64,000 nucleotides of DNA from Ignavibacteria bacterium (GTDB lineage: Bacteria > Bacteroidota > Ignavibacteria > Ignavibacteriales > Ignavibacteriaceae): positions 1-64,000 of the forward strand of contig JAUYAB010000055.1 of assembly GCA_030693705.1 (NCBI GenBank), written 5' to 3'. Shown here one piece after another: positions 1 through 7,678 of the stretch. Positions within the stretch are counted from its first letter, which is position 1. Every line of letters begins with the position of its first letter. The notes beneath the pieces were generated by a model. That model made no database searches. It saw only the letters and a program-made list of their open reading frames with translations, and was not told where the DNA came from. The position numbers were made by a program, and so were the translations under genes.

Positions 1-1
1 C

Positions 2-1210
2 GGAACATTTTTCTCACATCAGGGGAATTACACTGATTATCTTATAAACAAAGCGGAGCGGCAGACAATAAAAGAAGTTGAAGAAAACAAACGGCAAAAC
101 TTTCTGCGACGTGAACTTGATTGGGTGATGCGTGGACCAAAAGCGCGTAGAACCAAAGCCAAGAGCCGCCTCGATAATTATTATGAAGTTGCTTCTCAAC
201 AAAATACCGAAGTTGAACTTGATGTTGAAATGATCATTCCACCGGCGGAAAAACTGGGGAAGAAGGTTCTTGAACTGAAGAACGTTTCAATTAAACTTGG
301 AGATAAACTTTTATTTGAAGGATTAAATTTTGACTTTGCAGCGGGAAGAAAACTTGGAATCATCGGTAAGAACGGCACGGGCAAAACTACTCTCCTCAAA
401 ATTATTTTAGGAGAACTTTCTCCGACAAAAGGTAAATTAGAGCTCGGAGAAAAAACAGAATTTAATTATATAGACCAGGCAAGACTTCTCCTGAACGATG
501 AAGATACGGTGGTTGAATCGATAGGCGAAGGAAGCGAGACAATTAAATTCGGTAAATATCAAATGGGTGTGTGGACATACTTGCGGCGATTTCTTTTTAC
601 TGATGACCGCATAAATACTAAAGTCGGTCGACTCTCCGGCGGTGAAAGAAGCCGATTGACGCTTGCAAAGATTATTAAGAACGGCGGCAATTTTTTAATG
701 TTGGATGAACCAACAAACGACCTTGACTTGCCCACGCTTCGAGTTTTAGAAGAAGCGCTCATCGCGTTTGAGGGATGTGTAATAGTTGTTAGTCACGATC
801 GATATTTCCTTAACCGTGTTTGTAACGGAATCCTCGCTTTCGAAGATGGCGGTAATGTTCACTTCAGCGAAGGGAATTATGATTATTATCTACAAAAGAA
901 AAAAACGAGATTGGAAAACGAAAGTAGTCCTGTTAAAAAAGAAAAACTTGAAGAGAAAATACTCAAACCGAAAGTGAAAAAGCTTTCGTGGAAAGAAACA
1001 AAAGAACTCGAGACGATTGAAGAAAAAATTATTTCAGCAGAACAAGAAGTCGAACGCATCGAATCAATATTTTCCTCCGCTGATTTTTATGAAAAATACG
1101 CCACACAAACAAACGAATTAACCCATCAACTCGAGCTTGCAAAACATAACGTAAAAAAACTCTACGAACGCTGGGATGAACTCGAACAATTGAAAAATAG
1201 TCTGCTATAA
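2..1210 (+). CDS. ABC-F family ATPase, Uup-like (5' end outside window)
   Basis: The reading frame is open from base 2, so the gene starts upstream and only its C-terminal part is here. The first ~60 residues match the Uup-type linker (FLRRELDWVMRGPKARRTKA). A complete second ATPase domain follows: Walker A GKNGTGKTTLL, signature LSGGERSRLTLAKII, Walker B FLMLDEPTNDLDL and the switch His in VVSHDRYFLNR. The last ~90 residues are Lys/Glu-rich and coiled-coil like, as in the Uup C-terminal DNA-binding domain. ABC-F proteins are soluble and act on ribosomes or nucleic acids, not in transport. The family is certain; Uup rather than another ABC-F branch rests on the linker and the coiled tail. Confidence 0.9.
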   Translation, partial: GTFFSHQGNYTDYLINKAERQTIKEVEENKRQNFLRRELDWVMRGPKARRTKAKSRLDNYYEVASQQNTEVELDVEMIIPPAEKLGKKVLELKNVSIKLGDKLLFEGLNFDFAAGRKLGIIGKNGTGKTTLLKIILGELSPTKGKLELGEKTEFNYIDQARLLLNDEDTVVESIGEGSETIKFGKYQMGVWTYLRRFLFTDDRINTKVGRLSGGERSRLTLAKIIKNGGNFLMLDEPTNDLDLPTLRVLEEALIAFEGCVIVVSHDRYFLNRVCNGILAFEDGGNVHFSEGNYDYYLQKKKTRLENESSPVKKEKLEEKILKPKVKKLSWKETKELETIEEKIISAEQEVERIESIFSSADFYEKYATQTNELTHQLELAKHNVKKLYERWDELEQLKNSLL

Positions 1211-1215
1211 AAAAA

Positions 1216-1243
1216 GACAGTCCCCTGTTTCCAAGAGACTGTC
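1216..1243 (+). terminator. possible weak terminator hairpin after the ABC-F gene
   Basis: The arms GACAGTC (1216-1222) and GACTGTC (1237-1243) pair around a 14-base loop, five bases after the stop codon. No proper T-tract follows on the plus strand, so the call is tentative. The small GC palindrome TCCGCC-tct-GGCGGA lies just downstream at 1266-1280. Confidence 0.35.
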
Positions 1244-1288
1244 CTAATTCCTAATTCATACCGTGTCCGCCTCTGGCGGAATTCGTAA

Positions 1289-2365
1289 TTATTTAAGAAC
1301 TACCATTTTCTTTGTTTGTACAAACGCACCGGCTTGCAAACGATAGATATATGTACCACTTGACAAATTCGCTGCTGAAAAATCAACATTGTAGTTGCCT
1401 GCTTCTTTTCTTTCGTTAATCAAAGTTGCTACTTCTTTTCCAAGTACATTAAATATTTTTAAAGTAACCTGCTGAGCGCTTGCAACGGAGTATTTAATAT
1501 TCGTTACAGGGTTAAACGGATTCGGGAAATTCTGGGATAATTCAAACGAAGCAGGAGCCAATTCACCAACTTCAACTACCTTCGAATATTTTGAAGTACC
1601 ATCAAAATCAACCTGGCATAAACGATAGAATGATTTTCCGGAAACCTTTGTATCTACAAAACTGTATTCATGTGATGAAGTACTGGTTCCATTTCCATCA
1701 ACAAAAGCAATTGTAACATAAGCTACTCTATTAGAACTTTTTTGAATTTCAAAACCTTTGTTGTTTGTTTCGGTAGCGGTTGCCCACTCTAACTGAACAC
1801 TATTTTTTACAGTAGTTGCAGAAAATGAAGTTAACTCAACCGGAACAGGGGTATGAATAAATTCGATATTATCCATATAATTCACGCTGCCTCCTGTTCT
1901 TGGATCAGGAAAATCAGGAATTAAAGTTATTGTGGCTACTGTTGTTCCGATAGCAGAAGTGTAATCAAAGGTTAGTTTCTCCCATTGATTAATCACAGTA
2001 TTTGGAACTTTGTGATCAACATTTGGTGGCTCTAATTTAAGGTCGACAGGAGAAATTACATCCTTGTAAACCATCATAGTGATCATACTGTTATCAGCGT
2101 TTAGCGTAAATGAACCATGGCTTTGACCATAAAAACCTGACCACGGATCGGCATTGGGGGCAACAACATATTTTAAACACTTAGCTGAAGTATTAATGCC
2201 TGTCGTATTCGGATTAGCTACAACTGAAAGAGCTGTAGAATCGCCGCTTCCATTAGCAAAAATATTCCATTTATAATCCTGCCCCACGGTTTCAAAATCA
2301 ATCGTGGCTTGTCCGAACATAGAGACGGAGAAAAGAAACAAAGAAAGTACCAAAAAGTTTTTCAT
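1289..2365 (-). CDS. secreted T9SS cargo protein, function unknown
   Basis: The 358-aa protein starts with a signal peptide (MKNFLVLSLFLFSVSMFGQA). Residues ~20-170 form a beta-rich domain ending near YMDNIEF, which resembles carbohydrate-binding jelly-roll modules, but no catalytic motif is visible. Residues ~175-265 are the fibronectin-like module (PVELTSFSA...VQLEWATATE) that recurs in many cargo proteins of this window. Residues ~270-358 are the T9SS type A sorting domain (NFPNPFNPVTNIKYS, ending KKMVVLK). The start has a good ribosome site, AAGGAG seven bases before the ATG. The protein should be exported and surface-attached or released by T9SS. The substrate-binding role is a guess. 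Confidence 0.85.
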   Translation of the reverse strand: MKNFLVLSLFLFSVSMFGQATIDFETVGQDYKWNIFANGSGDSTALSVVANPNTTGINTSAKCLKYVVAPNADPWSGFYGQSHGSFTLNADNSMITMMVYKDVISPVDLKLEPPNVDHKVPNTVINQWEKLTFDYTSAIGTTVATITLIPDFPDPRTGGSVNYMDNIEFIHTPVPVELTSFSATTVKNSVQLEWATATETNNKGFEIQKSSNRVAYVTIAFVDGNGTSTSSHEYSFVDTKVSGKSFYRLCQVDFDGTSKYSKVVEVGELAPASFELSQNFPNPFNPVTNIKYSVASAQQVTLKIFNVLGKEVATLINERKEAGNYNVDFSAANLSSGTYIYRLQAGAFVQTKKMVVLK

Positions 2366-2694
2366 ACTGAACTCCTTAAGTAATTATTTATATTTATTAT
2401 TTCTGTCAACATGTTTTTCAAGTTCTATTTAACAAAAGTGTTAACGGTGTTGATCTGAAGAACTAAATTGTACGAACTTTCTTACATGTAAACATTTACA
2501 TCGCAATATAATTCTTTAAAACGAAAAGTCAAGGGGGTAGATAAAAAAAATGGAAAAGTTTACATACATCCGGCTGGAGTGGTTTAACGGAAATGAGTTC
2601 AGAACTTGTCTCTTAATTAATTCGAAGGTTACCCGGAACAAACCATGCTTCTCTCTTATTCTATCTTAAAATCGAAGTGATGGAGATTCAAAAA
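2366..2694. other. 329-bp intergenic region with overlapping palindromes
   Basis: No gene is seen here. TTACATGTAA (2482-2491) is a perfect palindrome, and it overlaps ATGTAAACATTTACAT (2486-2501), palindromic except for its central two bases. A further GTTTACAT lies near 2558. This is what a dimeric regulator's operator looks like, and it sits upstream of the minus-strand gene ending at 1289. On the minus strand TTGACA occurs about 45 bases before the start codon, followed by AT-rich sequence, a plausible promoter. The regulator is unknown. Confidence 0.4.
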
Positions 2695-5043
2695 CTATTT
2701 CAGAATGGTCATCAATCGGTTTAATCTATAAGCAGCTTGCCCCGCCGGTGTTGCATTTAAACGATATACATAAACACCGCTTGATAACCCGGCAGCATCA
2801 AAGACTATTCTGTGCATACCGGCAGCGTATATTCCTTCCGTTAAAACGGCTGCTTCTCTGCCCAACATATCATAAAGATTTATCGAGACTTTAGCATCAA
2901 CAGGTAATGAGAATTGAATTGTTGTAGCAGGGTTAAAAGGATTCGGATAATTTTGTTCCAACAAATATCCGGATGGTTTACTTGCATCAACTTCTACCTC
3001 ATGGCTATATTTAAACTTTCCATCATTATCTATCTGTTTTAAACGGTAAAAGTAGTTCCCTTCTGTACCTGACTTATCTGTGAAAGAATAATCTATGGGA
3101 GAGTTGCTATTCCCTGCCCCATTTACGAAACCTATGTTTGTCCAATTCCTAATTCCTAATTCCTCATTCCTAATTGATCTCTCGATTTCGAATCCATAAT
3201 TATTTATTTCTGTAGCCGTCCTCCAGATAAGTTGGACACTTCCACTATTGGATTCACCTCTGAAACTTTCAAGTTCTACAGGTAATGCCCATTGCCCTGT
3301 AGGCATAGTTTGTCTTGTTACATCCGAACCTGACCAATTAGTTTTTGTTCCCACATCTAACCTTAGCTGTGCATAATCACTGCTTATTGTACCTGAATAA
3401 ATTGCATTATCAATTTCATTTAGCGCAATTGCGGAGATGCCCTCTGTTAATCCTGTTGGTAAGGCAGAAGAATTGGACGAATACGCCGTTTGGTTCCATG
3501 CAGTACTATCATCATTTACAGCATATAAAAAATTAGGTGAAGAAGCGCTGCCTGTATAAGCAAGTATCTGATCTCCCCCGCTTGCAGAAAGGGCAAATGA
3601 TCCGCTTGAGGAAACTGTTCCCGTGCTTGTGGTTGTTGTAGTAACGTTTATAATCGTTCCATGCGTTACACCTCCCGCCGGAGCCGTCCAGATAATGAAT
3701 CCTTCGCCGGTTCGCAGACTACCGGAGCTAAACCAACCGTTATCGGTAAAGTTGATAACTACTCCTCCGGCTAAATCAACAAGAGGAACAAATGCAAATT
3801 CGTCGGGATCAGTCATATTAAAGCCGATTATCAGAATATCTCCTGCGGTAAGTGTGCTTGATCCTGTACTCACGGAAGTTAAATCATTTGCTGAAGGAAC
3901 GGTACCATCGGTTTTGTAATTAATTGAACTCCCGGTACCATTGTAAGAAAAGATTTTATAATAATATCGAGTATTACCTGATAAATTTGTGAACGTATAG
4001 GAGTTAGCCGCGGAATAGTCTACATTCACTTTGCCGATACCATCTGAAAGATCAAGATCATTTGTGTAAACCACACCATCGGTGGGAGCGGTGATAGAAG
4101 CATTGGTGCTTGTCATAATAAGATAACCGCTGGGCGCTTGAGAACCTGTCAAAGCATCCGTCCAATTAAGTTGTATTGCGTTGCTCGTAACGTTGCTTGT
4201 TGCAAAATTGGTAACGTAGTTTGTCGGTTCAACAGAAAGACTTAATGAACCTGCATAACTCATATCGCTAAAATTTATGTAGTTAACGTATTCGGGGTGA
4301 TCAACAAAAGGATTCCGGTTCCCTTGAATAGATTCAATATAATCATTCCTTGCAATCTCCCATGCATCGGGCGGATCATTCTGATGCCACTGTAAAAGCA
4401 GATCGAGGTTCTGCGGAGCTTCACTTAACGAGGGAAGCCGTACCGTGTTAAGCCAGTTGAAATCCCAGTTGTACCCGTTTACATCATCATAGCGGAGAGC
4501 CATATATAACAATGCCCTGGCGGCATCACCTTTTTGCTGATCTCGCGGCTCATAAACGGTTTGTCCCAGAGCGTTCGTCCCGAGTTTACCATCAAGAAAT
4601 TGATACGAAATGGTTGTAACTACTCCAAGCGGATGATTGCTCCTTCTTCCGTTCGCGTTGTCTTGATGTGTAGGGAATAAATGATGCTGATCGGAATATT
4701 CTTCCCCGCTTGTTGAGTTGTAAGTCGGCATCCAGCTATAACACCAGGTATGCTCGCGGCTCAATATCTCCCATGTAAATGTTCCTGTATAATTGTATTG
4801 ATAGCCGCTATAAACGCACGTAACATAATAGCCGCCGGAACCGTTGGACTGCGCTTCAAAGTGGGCAATATTTGTCTCATCAAAGTTATCATAAGTTATC
4901 CTTGTATAGGGCGATCTTATTCTACTCTCTAAATCGGTAATAAAGGTTGCGCTGGACGTATTTATGCCTGCATAATATGTTGCAATAGGCGTTTGCGCTA
5001 TTAACTGCACCCCCATCAATGCCATGAGAAACAATAACCGCAT
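2695..5043 (-). CDS. secreted endonuclease I with T9SS sorting domain
   Basis: This 782-aa protein has a signal peptide (residues 1-17) followed by an endonuclease I (EndA/NucM, PF04231) domain at ~20-260. Key stretches are LSREHTWCYSW and DQHHLFPTHQDNANGRRSNH, containing the His and Asn residues of the beta-beta-alpha metal site. A fibronectin type III-like domain follows (~270-390), then a beta-rich region (~400-590), a second fibronectin-like module (~595-690) and a T9SS tail (NYPNPFNPATTIQFS, ending RLMTILK). Extracellular nucleases of this family degrade DNA for nutrients or biofilm turnover. A paralogue lies at 47122-48600. In the second module residues SIRNEELGIRN are encoded by the same AATTCCTAATTCC repeat that is scattered between genes. 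Confidence 0.9.
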   Translation of the reverse strand: MRLLFLMALMGVQLIAQTPIATYYAGINTSSATFITDLESRIRSPYTRITYDNFDETNIAHFEAQSNGSGGYYVTCVYSGYQYNYTGTFTWEILSREHTWCYSWMPTYNSTSGEEYSDQHHLFPTHQDNANGRRSNHPLGVVTTISYQFLDGKLGTNALGQTVYEPRDQQKGDAARALLYMALRYDDVNGYNWDFNWLNTVRLPSLSEAPQNLDLLLQWHQNDPPDAWEIARNDYIESIQGNRNPFVDHPEYVNYINFSDMSYAGSLSLSVEPTNYVTNFATSNVTSNAIQLNWTDALTGSQAPSGYLIMTSTNASITAPTDGVVYTNDLDLSDGIGKVNVDYSAANSYTFTNLSGNTRYYYKIFSYNGTGSSINYKTDGTVPSANDLTSVSTGSSTLTAGDILIIGFNMTDPDEFAFVPLVDLAGGVVINFTDNGWFSSGSLRTGEGFIIWTAPAGGVTHGTIINVTTTTTSTGTVSSSGSFALSASGGDQILAYTGSASSPNFLYAVNDDSTAWNQTAYSSNSSALPTGLTEGISAIALNEIDNAIYSGTISSDYAQLRLDVGTKTNWSGSDVTRQTMPTGQWALPVELESFRGESNSGSVQLIWRTATEINNYGFEIERSIRNEELGIRNWTNIGFVNGAGNSNSPIDYSFTDKSGTEGNYFYRLKQIDNDGKFKYSHEVEVDASKPSGYLLEQNYPNPFNPATTIQFSLPVDAKVSINLYDMLGREAAVLTEGIYAAGMHRIVFDAAGLSSGVYVYRLNATPAGQAAYRLNRLMTILK

Positions 5044-5194
5044 GATGGTTTCTATCTTTCTTCTTATCTGTATTGGTTTCTTAGGAAACTAAGATTAGTA
5101 TTACCAGATTTGTTTTATGTGAAATGAACTGTTAAGTATGTAATGGCGAAAACGTTTTTCGCACACTACTACTATCGTGCAATATTTCTAATAT

Positions 5195-5270
5195 TTGACC
5201 TCACCCGCGCCAAAGGCGGGCAAGCCCTGCCCCTCTCCTTGGTAAGGAGAGGGGAATGGGGTGAGGTCAA
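5195..5270. repeat. pyrimidine-rich inverted repeat, 'empty' form
   Basis: The outer arms TTGACCTCACCC (5195-5206) and GGGTGAGGTCAA (5259-5270) and inner arms CCCCTCTCCTT (5230-5240) and AAGGAGAGGGG (5244-5254) pair perfectly, with a 3-base inner loop GGT. Related copies at 5651-5735 and 6749-6806 carry a 22-base GC-rich palindrome in place of that loop. The element lies just beyond the 3' end of the broken DUF559 gene. Confidence 0.8.
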
Positions 5271-5272
5271 TT

Positions 5273-5647
5273 TTATTTGTTTAACAATAATTCTTTAATC
5301 GCTGTTTCAATCTTCTTAAATGCCTTTTCCGGATTCCCTTCGTATTCCTCGTTTGTTATCCGTCAAAATGTAATACCAAAGGTTTCGATATACTTTTGTC
5401 TCTCTGCATCGTATGCTTTTGGGCTTGGTTCATCGTGAACACCACCGTCAAGTTCAACTGCAAGTTTAAGTTCCGGCGCATAAAAGTCAATTACGTATTG
5501 ATCAACAGAATACTGGCGGCGAAATTTGATGCCAAGACATTTTCTGTTGCAGAGGTGCATCCACAATATTTCTTCAAGAAAGGTTTGGTTTTGTCTAAGT
5601 GATCGACGTTTCTCTTTTTCTGAGGATTTATTATAATGCTTAGTCAT
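5273..5647 (-). pseudogene. DUF559 (Vsr-like nuclease fold) gene with in-frame stop
   Basis: From an ATG at 5647 (MTKHYNKSSEKEKRRSLRQN) the frame encodes a typical DUF559 protein. It has FRRQYSVDQYVIDFYAPELK and AVELDGGVHDE, the Asp and Glu-x-Asp residues of the restriction-endonuclease-like fold. The frame is cut by TGA at 5363-5365 after ETFGITF. Beyond it the same frame continues without a gap as RITNEEYEGNPEKAFKKI and ends at a normal TAA (5273-5275), which is the expected family C-terminus (usual form FLRITNEEV). The TGA sits where the family has Leu, so a single change from TTA or TTG explains it. It is either a recent nonsense mutation or a sequencing error. Family members are usually small standalone proteins of unclear role. 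Confidence 0.85.
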
Positions 5648-5650
5648 AAA

Positions 5651-5920
5651 AACAACCTCACCCGCGCCAAAGGCGGGCAAGCCCTGCCCCTCTCCTTTCC
5701 GCCTGAGGCGGACAAGCACAAGGAGAGGGGTGGGATTTTAAAACAAAAAGTGAATTAATGTTTTATTCAAGTCTTTCTTTTCAACTATATTCTCATCGAA
5801 GTTGAGAATTGAATTTTCCTCTTTCCCTCTCCTTTCTAAGAATTGAGGTTTCCTCTTTCCCTCTCCTTCATAAGGAGAGGGATTAAGGGTGAGGTCGAAA
5901 TTACTTGAGGATGACCATTT
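5651..5920. repeat. long direct repeat, copy A
   Basis: This is copy A of a direct repeat whose copy B is 6749-6997. The segments 5756-5920 and 6833-6997 are both 165 bp, align without gaps, and the last 112 bp differ at about two positions by eye. Copy A has about 21 extra bases near its start (GCGCCAAAGGCGGGC). The repeat includes CCCCTCTCCTT / AAGGAGAGGGG arms (5687-5697, 5720-5730) with TCCGCC-tga-GGCGGA inserted in the loop (insert 5698-5719). It ends in the 3' end of a T9SS sorting-domain gene. A and B bracket the two genes at 5984-6723. Confidence 0.85.
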
Positions 5921-5954
5921 CTCTGGCTAGTACAAACTCTCCCGCTTGCAAATA
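5901..5954 (-). pseudogene. T9SS sorting-domain tail relic 1
   Basis: On the minus strand this reads YLQAGEFVLAREMVILK followed by TAA, the last 17 residues of a T9SS type A sorting domain. It is preceded by an in-frame stop and has no upstream gene. Compare the intact end of the 7943-10504 protein (GEFVQTKKMIVLK). It is a 3' fragment left by recombination or deletion, lying at the end of direct repeat A. Confidence 0.85.
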
Positions 5955-5983
5955 TCACTCAAACGTGGTTGCGCGCATGTGTG

Positions 5984-6190
5984 CTAAATTCTTTTTCGTA
6001 GTGGATAATCTGAGTTGTTGTTGAGCTGTACATTTTTTCGTGAGTGTATACTTACTTTACGAATAAACTTTTTTGCTTTCAACATTTTATTTGACTTCAG
6101 ATAATCGCTAATCGCTTTTTCATCTTCTTTGGTCAAGGGTCTTTCACCACCGATAAAGTCCACATCAAGTTCACTTAGTTTATGTTTCAT
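5984..6190 (-). CDS. small conserved protein, possible antitoxin-like partner
   Basis: This encodes 68 residues (MKHKLSELDVDFIGGERPLT...). The N-terminus with DVDFIGG and the Lys/Glu-rich helix TKEDEKAISDYLKSNK looks like a real small conserved protein, not a chance frame. It is charged and soluble with no signal peptide. It starts 11 bases after the stop of the 173-aa gene at 6202-6723, so the two are almost certainly co-transcribed. The leader is AT-rich with no clear Shine-Dalgarno. A toxin-antitoxin-like arrangement is an inference from size and pairing only. Confidence 0.65.
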   Translation of the reverse strand: MKHKLSELDVDFIGGERPLTKEDEKAISDYLKSNKMLKAKKFIRKVSIHSRKNVQLNNNSDYPLRKRI

Positions 6191-6201
6191 AGTATTTGAT
6201 A

Positions 6202-6723
6202 TTAAAAATATTTGTTAATAAGTTTTAATGCTGCTGTTGTTGCAATAACCATACGTTGTCTCCCGATATGTATTGCTCCTAAACTTTGAATATAGTGGTC
6301 AATGAGTTGTGTCTTAGAAATAAAAGAAACATTGCCTTCTTGTCCACGCTGAAAAGAAAGTTTGCATGCAAAAGCAACTAAATTACCGGGAACGCCGGAG
6401 TAAATTTTCGTCTTGCCTTTATTGAATGGAGCGCTTTCAAGCAAGTGCATATAAACATGGTCGGGTTTAATTTCTAAACTCACTAATCCTTGAAGTATAA
6501 CCTGATTATTTACAATAGTTAATTTGTAAACATCGCGTTCGGGTCGTCTGAACTCAAATTTCCAATCAAACTGCCAGCCGTTTTTCTTGGTAACCTTTTT
6601 AAGATCACCGCTTGTAATAAGAGTAATATCTGTTGAAAAACTATCACCGGTAAATGTGTTCTCTATTGAATTGGTCAGTTTGTCAATTTCAAAATCAAGG
6701 ACTGTTTGTTTATGTTTTTTCAC
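6202..6723 (-). CDS. hypothetical protein, possible GNAT-like fold, first gene of a two-gene cassette
   Basis: This encodes 173 residues from a GTG start at 6723. The C-terminal half (NLVAFACKLSFQRGQEG, then KTQLIDHYIQSLGAIHIG, then MVIATTAALKLINKYF) has the order of elements seen in GNAT acetyltransferases: the glycine turn after a long helix, then a final helix and strand. No clear acetyl-CoA loop (Q/RxxGxG/A) can be pointed to, so the fold call is tentative. It has no signal peptide and is probably cytoplasmic. The 68-aa gene follows 11 bases downstream, and long direct repeats flank the pair. If GNAT-like, it could be a tRNA- or protein-acetylating toxin; that is speculation. Confidence 0.65.
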   Translation of the reverse strand: MKKHKQTVLDFEIDKLTNSIENTFTGDSFSTDITLITSGDLKKVTKKNGWQFDWKFEFRRPERDVYKLTIVNNQVILQGLVSLEIKPDHVYMHLLESAPFNKGKTKIYSGVPGNLVAFACKLSFQRGQEGNVSFISKTQLIDHYIQSLGAIHIGRQRMVIATTAALKLINKYF

Positions 6724-6748
6724 TTAGCTAAATCACTAAATCATTGTT

Positions 6749-6997
6749 AACAACCTCACCTCTTTCCCTCTCCTTTCCGCCTGAGGCGGACAAGCGGAAG
6801 GAGAGGTGTGAGATTATAAAATATAATGTGAGTAATGTTTTATTCAAATTTCTCTTTCATCCTTAATTCTCATCGAAGATAAGGATTGAATTTTCCTCTT
6901 TCCCTCTCCTTCATAAGAATTGAGGTTTCCTCTTTCCCTCTCCTTCATAAGGAGAGGGATTAAGGGTGAGGTCGAAATTACTTGAGGATGACCATTT
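6749..6997. repeat. long direct repeat, copy B
   Basis: This is copy B of the repeat at 5651-5920. The CCCTCTCCTT / AAGGAGAGG arms (6766-6775, 6798-6806) carry a 22-base insert (6776-6797) whose first 20 bases are identical to the insert in copy A. It ends, like copy A, with the 3' end of a T9SS tail. Confidence 0.85.
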
Positions 6998-7020
6998 TCC
7001 TGGTTTGCACAAACTCTCCG
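6978..7020 (-). pseudogene. T9SS sorting-domain tail relic 2
   Basis: The minus strand reads GEFVQTRKMVILK then TAA, the last 13 residues of a T9SS type A tail. It has no gene upstream: the frame is lost at 7021, where unrelated sequence begins. It is closer to the intact tail of the 7943-10504 gene than relic 1 is. Confidence 0.85.
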
Positions 7021-7050
7021 ATCAATATTTGGTGGAGAAATGACATCTGA

Positions 7051-7473
7051 CTACAACAAAGCGGCTTTGTTTAATATTTTAGAAAGCGCATCATTTTCTT
7101 TTGCATATTCTTTTAAGATCATTTTAACCGCCTGATCATCTTTTTGTAAAAGTTCAATAAGTTCTCTTAGTTCTTTAGTCTCTTTGGCAACCGGTGCAAG
7201 GGTAGTTCTTCTATCCCAAAGGATGAAGCCTACGAGTATAAACATTCCGCTAAAAGTAATACCGAAGCCCCAACGCATAAAGGATTGCATGTCGTTTTTT
7301 AATTCATCAATCCGTTTCTCAAGATTTATCTGTCTTTCTTCAATGCGGATAACCCGTTCTTTTACATCTTGAATATCTCTCCTTAGTTCACCTACGGCAT
7401 CAACCTGAGCGGGCAGCGCCGGTTGAATAAGTAAAAAAACCGAAACAAATAAAAAAAGAAATCGTTTTTTCAT
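7051..7473 (-). CDS. small coiled-coil protein with signal peptide and one membrane segment
   Basis: The 140-aa protein begins with a signal peptide (cleavage likely near LPAQ). A heptad-rich coiled coil follows (~28-65, ELRRDIQDVKERVIRIEERQ). Next comes one transmembrane helix (~72-90, GITFSGMFILVGFILWDRR) and a second charged helical part to the end. It should be anchored in the inner membrane with the coil outside the cytoplasm. No family function is recognised. Small 'coiled coil plus FILWDRR' proteins appear to be common in this group, but that is from memory. It is followed by T9SS relic 2 and lies in the repeat-rich zone. Confidence 0.65.
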   Translation of the reverse strand: MKKRFLFLFVSVFLLIQPALPAQVDAVGELRRDIQDVKERVIRIEERQINLEKRIDELKNDMQSFMRWGFGITFSGMFILVGFILWDRRTTLAPVAKETKELRELIELLQKDDQAVKMILKEYAKENDALSKILNKAALL

Positions 7474-7515
7474 AACGAACCTTAGTTATTTTGTGAATGA
7501 AAAACTTATTAACTG

Positions 7516-7631
7516 CTAATGAACTCCCTTCGTGTTCCTTCGTGAAAAACTTCGTGGTTCTTCGTGAAAGGACTTTGTTACACGAAGGCACTCGAAGAAG
7601 GCACGAAGTTGCGCGAAGAAATCATGCAAAT
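7516..7631. repeat. 116-bp repeat, copy 1
   Basis: This is identical over all 116 bases to 7679-7794, 163 bp further on. Each copy contains several CTTCGTG units and their reverse complements (CACGAAG), so it can fold into an imperfect hairpin. A 47-bp non-repeated spacer separates the copies. The sequence is open in several frames, but the frames share no features of a real protein. Confidence 0.9.
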
Positions 7632-7678
7632 GACCCACGGTTCATTTATTTTATTTTTAATAGCTCTATTATCTTCTA

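Noticed and set aside
3623-3919. 98-codon plus-strand frame inside the endonuclease I gene
   Set aside because: It lies antisense to a well-supported domain, with no ribosome site and no family resemblance.
5363-5365. TGA recoding as a sense codon
   Set aside because: Other genes here use TGA as a normal stop (for example the phosphodiesterase), so one nonsense change or sequencing error is simpler.
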